Part shown: one piece after another, positions 34,514 to 38,944 of the stretch
Numbering within the stretch: position 1 is the stretch's first letter
Layout: each line of letters opens with the position of its first letter
Assembly: GCF_937920395.1 (NCBI RefSeq)
Contig: NZ_CALEVF010000225.1
Span: forward strand, 1 to 38,944
DNA length: 38,944 nucleotides
Source of the DNA: an uncultured Clostridium sp.
GTDB taxonomy: Bacteria > Bacillota > Clostridia > Clostridiales > Clostridiaceae
Reading direction: 5' to 3'
The notes under the pieces: generated by a model
The model's database searches: none
What the model was told of the DNA's origin: nothing
The model's input: only the letters and a program-made list of their open reading frames with translations
Position numbers and translations under genes: made by a program

Positions 34514-35512
34514 ATGTTTAATTTAAGAAACAGAAACTTTTTAACTTTGATGGACTTTACTCCAAAGGAAATAAATTACTTTTTAGATTTAGCTATGGAC
34601 CTAAAAAAAGCTAAGTATGCAGGCACAGAAAGGCAAAAATTAAAAGGTAAAAACATTGCTCTAATATTTGAAAAAAATTCAACGAGAACAAGATGTGCTT
34701 TTGAAGTAGGTGCTCTAGATCAAGGAGCACATGTAACTTACCTTGGACCTACAGGAACACAAATTGGTAAAAAGGAATCTGTTGCAGATACAGCAAGAGT
34801 TCTTGGAAGAATGTATGATGGAATAGAGTATAGAGGCTATGGTCAAGAAGTAGTTGAAGAACTAGCTAAATATGCAGGCGTGCCTGTATGGAACGGCTTG
34901 ACAACTGAGGATCATCCAACACAAATTCTTGCGGATTTTTTAACTATAAAAGAACATTTTGATAAGCCATTAAGTAGCATTGTATTTGTATATACTGGTG
35001 ATGGACGCAATAATATGGCAAATGCATTGATGATTGGTGCAGCAAAAATGGGTATGGACTTTAGAATTGTATCTCCAAAGCACCTTTTCCCAGAAGATGA
35101 ATTAGTAAGGAAATGTAATGAAGTTGCAAAAGAAACAGGAGCAAAGATTACACTAACAGATATTGTAGCAAAAGGTGTTAAAGATGCAGATGTAATCTAC
35201 ACAGATGTATGGGTATCAATGGGAGAGGCAGATGAAGTTTGGGCAGAAAGAATTAAAATTTTGAAGCCATATCAGGTAAATATGGAAATGCTAAAATTAA
35301 CAGGAAATAAAAATGTTAAATTCATGCACTGTTTACCAGCATTCCATGATTTAAAGACTATTGTAGGAAAAGAAATATTTGAAAAATATGGTCTTAAAGG
35401 TTTAGAAGTTACAGATGAAGTATTTGAAAGTGAACATTCTATTGTGTTTGATGAAGCAGAAAATAGAATGCATACAATAAAAGCAGTTATGGTTGCTACA
35501 CTTGGAGATTAG
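34514..35512 (+). CDS. arcB: Ornithine carbamoyltransferase, copy 1 (catabolic)
   Basis: A 332-residue cytosolic enzyme. In the deiminase pathway it runs from citrulline and phosphate to ornithine and carbamoyl phosphate. Carbamoyl-phosphate motif STRTRCAFE near residue 56, HPTQILADF with the second substrate site, and HCLPAFHD with the catalytic Cys are all present. AGGAGGA precedes the ATG. The arcC gene follows 38 bp later. The sequence, including the leader from about 30 bp before the start, is repeated at 38389 with few changes, a duplication. Placement beside arcC and arcA supports the catabolic rather than biosynthetic role. Confidence 0.96.
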   Translation: MFNLRNRNFLTLMDFTPKEINYFLDLAMDLKKAKYAGTERQKLKGKNIALIFEKNSTRTRCAFEVGALDQGAHVTYLGPTGTQIGKKESVADTARVLGRMYDGIEYRGYGQEVVEELAKYAGVPVWNGLTTEDHPTQILADFLTIKEHFDKPLSSIVFVYTGDGRNNMANALMIGAAKMGMDFRIVSPKHLFPEDELVRKCNEVAKETGAKITLTDIVAKGVKDADVIYTDVWVSMGEADEVWAERIKILKPYQVNMEMLKLTGNKNVKFMHCLPAFHDLKTIVGKEIFEKYGLKGLEVTDEVFESEHSIVFDEAENRMHTIKAVMVATLGD

Positions 35513-35550
35513 ACTAAAATGAATCATATAATATAGAAGGAGGATTGAAT

Positions 35551-36504
35551 ATGTCAAGAATAGTGATAGCACTTGGTGGAAATGCACTTCAAGCAAATCC
35601 TAAGGATACTACAGCAGAGGCACAGTTAGTGACAGCTGGGCAAACTTCAGAGACTATTGTAGATTTAATTGAAGAGGGTCATGAGATAATTGTTGCACAT
35701 GGCAATGGACCACAAGTAGGCCAAATTGTGGCTACATATGAAGCCTCAGCATCTATAAATGAAAATAGTCCAGTAATGCCTTTCCCTGAATGTGGAGCTA
35801 TGAGTCAAGGTTATATAGGTTATCATCTACAACAAAGCATTAGGGCAGTTATGAGAAGAAGAGGAATAAATAAAGAAGTTGCTACAGTGATTACTCAGGT
35901 AATAGTAGATGCAAATGATCCAGGTTTTATGAATCCAACTAAGCCAGTAGGTTCATTCTTTACGCAGGAGCAGGCTAATAAATTAATGGCTGAAAAAGGA
36001 TATACAATGAAGGAGGATTCTAATAGAGGCTGGAGAAGGGTTGTGGCATCGCCACTGCCAATTGACATTGTTGAAGAACCTATTATTAAAACATTAGTTG
36101 AGGCTGGACATATTGTTATAACTGTTGGTGGAGGAGGTATACCTGTAATTGACACAGGTAATGGTAGCCTTAAGGGAGTACCAGCAGTAATTGATAAAGA
36201 TTTCGCTTCTTGCAAAATAGCGGAGTTAATAGATGCTGATCTTCTTGTTGTACTTACAGCAGTTGAGCAGGTTGCTATTAACTTTGGTAAACCAAATCAA
36301 AAGAATCTTTCAAGAATAACTGTAGATGAAGCTAAAAAATATATAGAAGAAGGACAGTTCGCACCGGGTTCTATGCTTCCCAAAATAAAAGCAGCTCTTA
36401 TCTTTGTCGAAGCAAAAGAGGGCAGAAAAGCAATTATAACATCCCTTGAAAAAGCTAAAGATGCAATAAATGAAGTTGCGGGAACAGTAATATGTATGAA
36501 TTAA
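35551..36504 (+). CDS. arcC: Carbamate kinase
   Basis: A 317-residue cytosolic kinase that takes carbamoyl phosphate and ADP to ATP, ammonia and CO2, the energy-yielding step of the pathway. Family blocks are IVIALGGNALQ, AHGNGPQVGQ, VGGGGIPV, AVIDKDFASCKIAE and PGSMLPKIKAALIFVE. The ATG after GGAGGATTGAAT is chosen; an ATG two codons earlier overlaps the spacing region. It follows arcB in the same unit and is followed by a strong terminator. Confidence 0.97.
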   Translation: MSRIVIALGGNALQANPKDTTAEAQLVTAGQTSETIVDLIEEGHEIIVAHGNGPQVGQIVATYEASASINENSPVMPFPECGAMSQGYIGYHLQQSIRAVMRRRGINKEVATVITQVIVDANDPGFMNPTKPVGSFFTQEQANKLMAEKGYTMKEDSNRGWRRVVASPLPIDIVEEPIIKTLVEAGHIVITVGGGGIPVIDTGNGSLKGVPAVIDKDFASCKIAELIDADLLVVLTAVEQVAINFGKPNQKNLSRITVDEAKKYIEEGQFAPGSMLPKIKAALIFVEAKEGRKAIITSLEKAKDAINEVAGTVICMN

Positions 36505-36542
36505 TGGAGAATAGAATACTATAAATAAGTAATTATAAAGTG

Positions 36543-36580
36543 AAAAATGATTTCTGTATAATACAGAAATCATTTTTTTT
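36543..36580 (+). terminator. Intrinsic terminator after arcC
   Basis: A 16-bp stem (36543-36558 with 36562-36577) with a 3-nt loop; the right arm runs into TTTTTTTT. It ends the arcB-arcC unit. Confidence 0.92.
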
Positions 36581-36996
36581 AGGTAACTTTAACGATATTT
36601 AAGAATAATTCAATATATAAAATGAATTATTTTTTTATATTAAATTTTTCCTGATTTTTAGATTTAAATATTATGAATAAAATGTTAACAATACTGATTT
36701 TGTCAACGATTTCAGTGATTATTATTGGGAAAAAAGAGTATAAGTGCATAAATATAAGTATGAGAATAATAGCACATAAGTAATATGAATTTAGTTTGAG
36801 TATTATTATACATTTGTAGGCATAAAGAACCAAAAAAAACTTTTATGCATGTTTATGCCCTATTTTTCATGTTATACATTATAAATTAGAATATTGTGAA
36901 TATATATACAATTAATCTATTAATTTGAATTTTCAAGTAGTAACATACATAGAATTACTGTGCAAAATGAAGCTTAAGATATAAGTGGAGTTATAA

Positions 36997-37044
36997 ATGA
37001 GTATGAGACTTAATAGACAAGATATATTAAAGATAACCGTATAA
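36997..37044 (+). other. Mini-ORF 1 in the arcA leader (ends like an arginine deiminase)
   Basis: GTGGAG precedes an ATG that reads MSMRLNRQDILKITV. The first residues resemble the C-terminal MSMPLNRDNL of the ArcA encoded downstream. This could be a worn relic of a deiminase gene end or chance. It contains two AGA arginine codons. Confidence 0.3.
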
Positions 37045-37059
37045 TAAGGAGGTTTCATT

Positions 37060-37112
37060 ATGAAATCGAAAACTTTATAATGAAGACATTAAGAGAAACG
37101 ATAGGGGGATAA
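37060..37112 (+). other. Two coupled mini-ORFs directly before arcA
   Basis: AAGGAGGT precedes MKSKTL (37060-37080), the best ribosome site in the region. Its TAA overlaps the ATG of a second frame, MKTLRETIGG (37080-37112), whose last codons GGG GGA form the ribosome site of arcA. arcA begins 6 bp after. The chain implies that translation of the leader affects arcA initiation. Confidence 0.5.
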
Positions 37113-37117
37113 AACAT

Positions 37118-38341
37118 ATGGAACCATTTATAAATGTAACTTCGGAAATAGGAAAACTTAATAAAGTAATGTTACACAGACCAGGTAGAGAAATAGAAAA
37201 TTTAACACCGGAACTTCTTGCAAGATTGCTTTTTGATGATATTCCTTATTTAGAGGTAGCGAGAAAAGAGCACGATATATTTGCAAAGCTTTTAAAAGAA
37301 AATGATGTAGAGGTTCTTTATTTAGAAGAACTTGCTACAGAGGCTTTGGAAGATAATAAAGTAAAAGAAATATTCTTACAGCAGTTTTTACAAGAAAGTC
37401 ACATTAGTAATAAAGAAATATATAAAGCTCTTTATGAATATTTAATGTCAAAGCCTACAAGAGATATGATTGATACACTTATGGCTGGAGTTAGAAAAAA
37501 TGAAATTGAAGTTAAGGAAATGCATTCTCTAAGAGGATTAATAGGAAACCAATATCCATTCTACTTAGATCCTATGCCTAATCTTTATTTTACTAGGGAT
37601 CCAGGTGCTTCAATTGGAAATGGTATTACCATAAATACTATGCAAACAGAGGCAAGACGTCGTGAAACCTTGTTTTTAGAATTTATTCATAAATATCATA
37701 AATCTTTTAAACAAAATGAAGTGCCACTTTGGTATGATAGAAACCTTCCTAATAATATCGAAGGTGGAGATGAGCTTGTATTATCTGCCACAACTCTTGC
37801 AATAGGTTGTAGTCAAAGAACATCACCTGAGGCTATAGAGGTAGTAGCAAAAAATTTGTTTGCAAAACATACTTCTTTTGAAAAAGTATTAGTATTAGAA
37901 ATTCCATCTAGCAGAGCATTTATGCATCTTGATACTGTATTTACTATGGTTGATTATGATAAATTTACAATACATCCAGAGATAGAAGGACCGCTTAATG
38001 TTTTTGAAATTAGAAAAGGTCTTAACGGCGAATTAAATATTAAACAAGAAAAAGATACATTAGAAAATGTATTAAAAGATGCCTTAAATCTACCTTCAAT
38101 TGAATTAATAAGATGCGGTGGAGGCGACTCTATAGTAGCTGCAAGAGAACAATGGAATGATGGATCAAATACTCTAGCTATTGCACCAGGAAAGGTTATA
38201 ACTTATGAACGAAATTATATTACAAATGAAATTTTATCAAAACGTGGTATAACGGTTATAACAATGCCAAGTGCTGAATTATCAAGAGGACGAGGCGGTC
38301 CAAGATGTATGAGTATGCCACTAAATAGAGATAACTTATAA
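37118..38341 (+). CDS. arcA: Arginine deiminase
   Basis: A 407-residue cytosolic enzyme that hydrolyses arginine to citrulline and ammonia. Family motifs: INVTSEIGKLNKVMLHRPGRE at the N terminus, NLYFTRDPGASIGNGITIN, EGGDELVLS, HLDTVFTMVD with the catalytic His, CGGGDSIVAAREQWNDGSN, and GGPRCMSMPL carrying the nucleophile Cys397. AGGGGGA precedes the ATG and lies within an upstream mini-ORF. Copy 2 of arcB starts 47 bp later. It is intact and of usual length. Confidence 0.97.
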   Translation: MEPFINVTSEIGKLNKVMLHRPGREIENLTPELLARLLFDDIPYLEVARKEHDIFAKLLKENDVEVLYLEELATEALEDNKVKEIFLQQFLQESHISNKEIYKALYEYLMSKPTRDMIDTLMAGVRKNEIEVKEMHSLRGLIGNQYPFYLDPMPNLYFTRDPGASIGNGITINTMQTEARRRETLFLEFIHKYHKSFKQNEVPLWYDRNLPNNIEGGDELVLSATTLAIGCSQRTSPEAIEVVAKNLFAKHTSFEKVLVLEIPSSRAFMHLDTVFTMVDYDKFTIHPEIEGPLNVFEIRKGLNGELNIKQEKDTLENVLKDALNLPSIELIRCGGGDSIVAAREQWNDGSNTLAIAPGKVITYERNYITNEILSKRGITVITMPSAELSRGRGGPRCMSMPLNRDNL

Positions 38342-38388
38342 TACTAACAACGATAAAATATAAATAAAAATATTAGGAGGAATTTATT

Positions 38389-38944
38389 ATGTTTAACTTA
38401 AGAAACAGAAACTTTTTAACTTTGATGGACTTTACTCCAAAGGAAATAAACTACTTTTTAGATTTAGCTAAGGATTTAAAAAAAGCTAAATATGCAGGTA
38501 CAGAACAGCAGAACTTAAAAGGTAAAAACATCGCGCTAATATTTGAAAAGAGTTCTACAAGAACAAGATGTGCTTTTGAAGTAGGTGCACTAGATCAAGG
38601 AGCACATGTAACATATCTTGGACCTACAGGAACTCAAATTGGTAAGAAAGAATCTGTAGCGGATACTGCAAGAGTTCTTGGAAGAATGTATGATGGAATA
38701 GAATATAGAGGATATGGTCAAGATGTTGTTGAAGATTTAGCTAAATATGCAGGAGTACCTGTATGGAATGGCTTAACAACAGAAGATCATCCAACACAAA
38801 TTCTTGCAGATTTTCTAACTATAAAAGAACACTTTGACAAACCATTAAGTGACATTTCATTTGTATATGCTGGTGATGGAAGAAATAACATGGCAAATGC
38901 ATTGATGATAGGTGCTGCTAAAATGGGTATGGACTTTAGAATTG
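38389..38944 (+). CDS. arcB: Ornithine carbamoyltransferase, copy 2 (cut by the window end)
   Basis: The first 185 or so codons of a second catabolic ornithine carbamoyltransferase. Protein differences from copy 1 (34514) are few: for example Lys for Met in [15 protein letters not shown] for NSTRTR, QDVVEDL for QEVVEEL, and [10 protein letters not shown] for [10 protein letters not shown]. The identical leader and ribosome site (AGGAGGAATTTATT) are shared, so the copy carried its translation signals. It follows arcA in the classical arcA-arcB order. Whether arcC follows a second time cannot be seen. Confidence 0.95.
   Translation, partial: MFNLRNRNFLTLMDFTPKEINYFLDLAKDLKKAKYAGTEQQNLKGKNIALIFEKSSTRTRCAFEVGALDQGAHVTYLGPTGTQIGKKESVADTARVLGRMYDGIEYRGYGQDVVEDLAKYAGVPVWNGLTTEDHPTQILADFLTIKEHFDKPLSDISFVYAGDGRNNMANALMIGAAKMGMDFRI

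Larger units (their letters stand above)
36505..37059 (+). promoter_or_regulatory. Long non-coding region before arcA (regulatory)
   Basis: Apart from the arcC terminator there is no convincing gene here. A weak AT-only stem lies at 36604-36631. TGTCAACGATTTCA (36701-36714) matches 13 of 14 cre positions. GCATAAA or its complement TTTATGC occurs four times (36744, 36820, 36842, 36852); the left arm at 36819-36826 can pair with either of two tandem right arms. TGAAT half-sites recalling ArgR boxes occur at several places, including TATGAATAAAATGTTA (36672-36687). The size of the region and its motifs suggest arcA has its own complex promoter. No confident -35/-10 pair was found. Confidence 0.5.

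Noticed and set aside
36627..36833. Minus-strand 68-codon open frame between arcC and arcA
   Set aside because: AT-driven hydrophobic composition, no ribosome site and no recognisable motif; the region fits regulatory sequence better.
1..38944. CRISPR arrays, tRNA or rRNA genes, IS transposases, phage genes, toxin-antitoxin pairs
   Set aside because: Looked for but no supporting sequence was found; the only mobile-element trace is the intron end at 1-51.

Overview
The window is AT-rich DNA typical of a Clostridium sensu stricto-like Firmicute. Supporting signs are strong GGAGG ribosome sites, a TPP riboswitch, CcpA-type cre sites, a RocR-like sigma-54 activator, and the B12-dependent ornithine pathway of Stickland-fermenting clostridia. 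The species cannot be read from the sequence.

Layout. (1) 1-51: 3' end (domain VI) of a group II intron whose body lies outside the window. (2) 74-1556, minus strand: thiC under a TPP riboswitch and an intrinsic terminator. (3) 1776-4661: FTR1-type metal permease, an MFS transporter, and a convergent NfsA-type nitroreductase. (4) 4856-13507: sugar uptake locus with a receiver-only response regulator, a tandem sugar-binding sensor, an intact YtfQ-YtfR-YtfT-YjfF-type ABC importer, and a YesM-type kinase. The sensory genes are eroded: lost output domain, a poly-A frameshift, three in-frame stops counting the permease YtfT, and an internal deletion. (5) 13687-17579: intact pentose genes (xylulokinase, ROK repressor, aldose 1-epimerase) with a cre-overlapped promoter. 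(6) 17817-28862: a sigma-54 activator, then an eight-gene operon for oxidative ornithine breakdown (ortA, ortB, oraS, oraE, MutL-like reactivase, orr, ord, APC exchanger). It has a clear -24/-12 promoter and three near-identical palindromes upstream. (7) 29019-34448: GlnK/GlnL-like two-component system, RocB-like M20 peptidase, and a RocE-like amino-acid permease. (8) 34514-38944: arginine deiminase pathway genes in the order arcB-arcC-arcA-arcB, with the second arcB cut by the window edge.

How the genes work together. Permeases bring in arginine. ArcA makes citrulline and ammonia, ArcB makes ornithine and carbamoyl phosphate, and ArcC makes ATP. Ornithine can leave by exchange or be racemised (Orr), isomerised (OraS/OraE with B12 and PLP), oxidatively deaminated (Ord) and cleaved (OrtA/OrtB) to alanine and acetyl-CoA. 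The right half of the window is therefore an almost complete arginine-to-acetyl-CoA energy module. It is apparently controlled by sigma-54, a GlnKL-like system and catabolite repression.

No wholly new system is visible. The most unusual points are the selective decay of the sugar-sensing system, the sigma-54/triple-palindrome control of ornithine fermentation, the arcB duplication, and the chains of mini-ORFs in front of arcA, the activator and the GlnK-like kinase.
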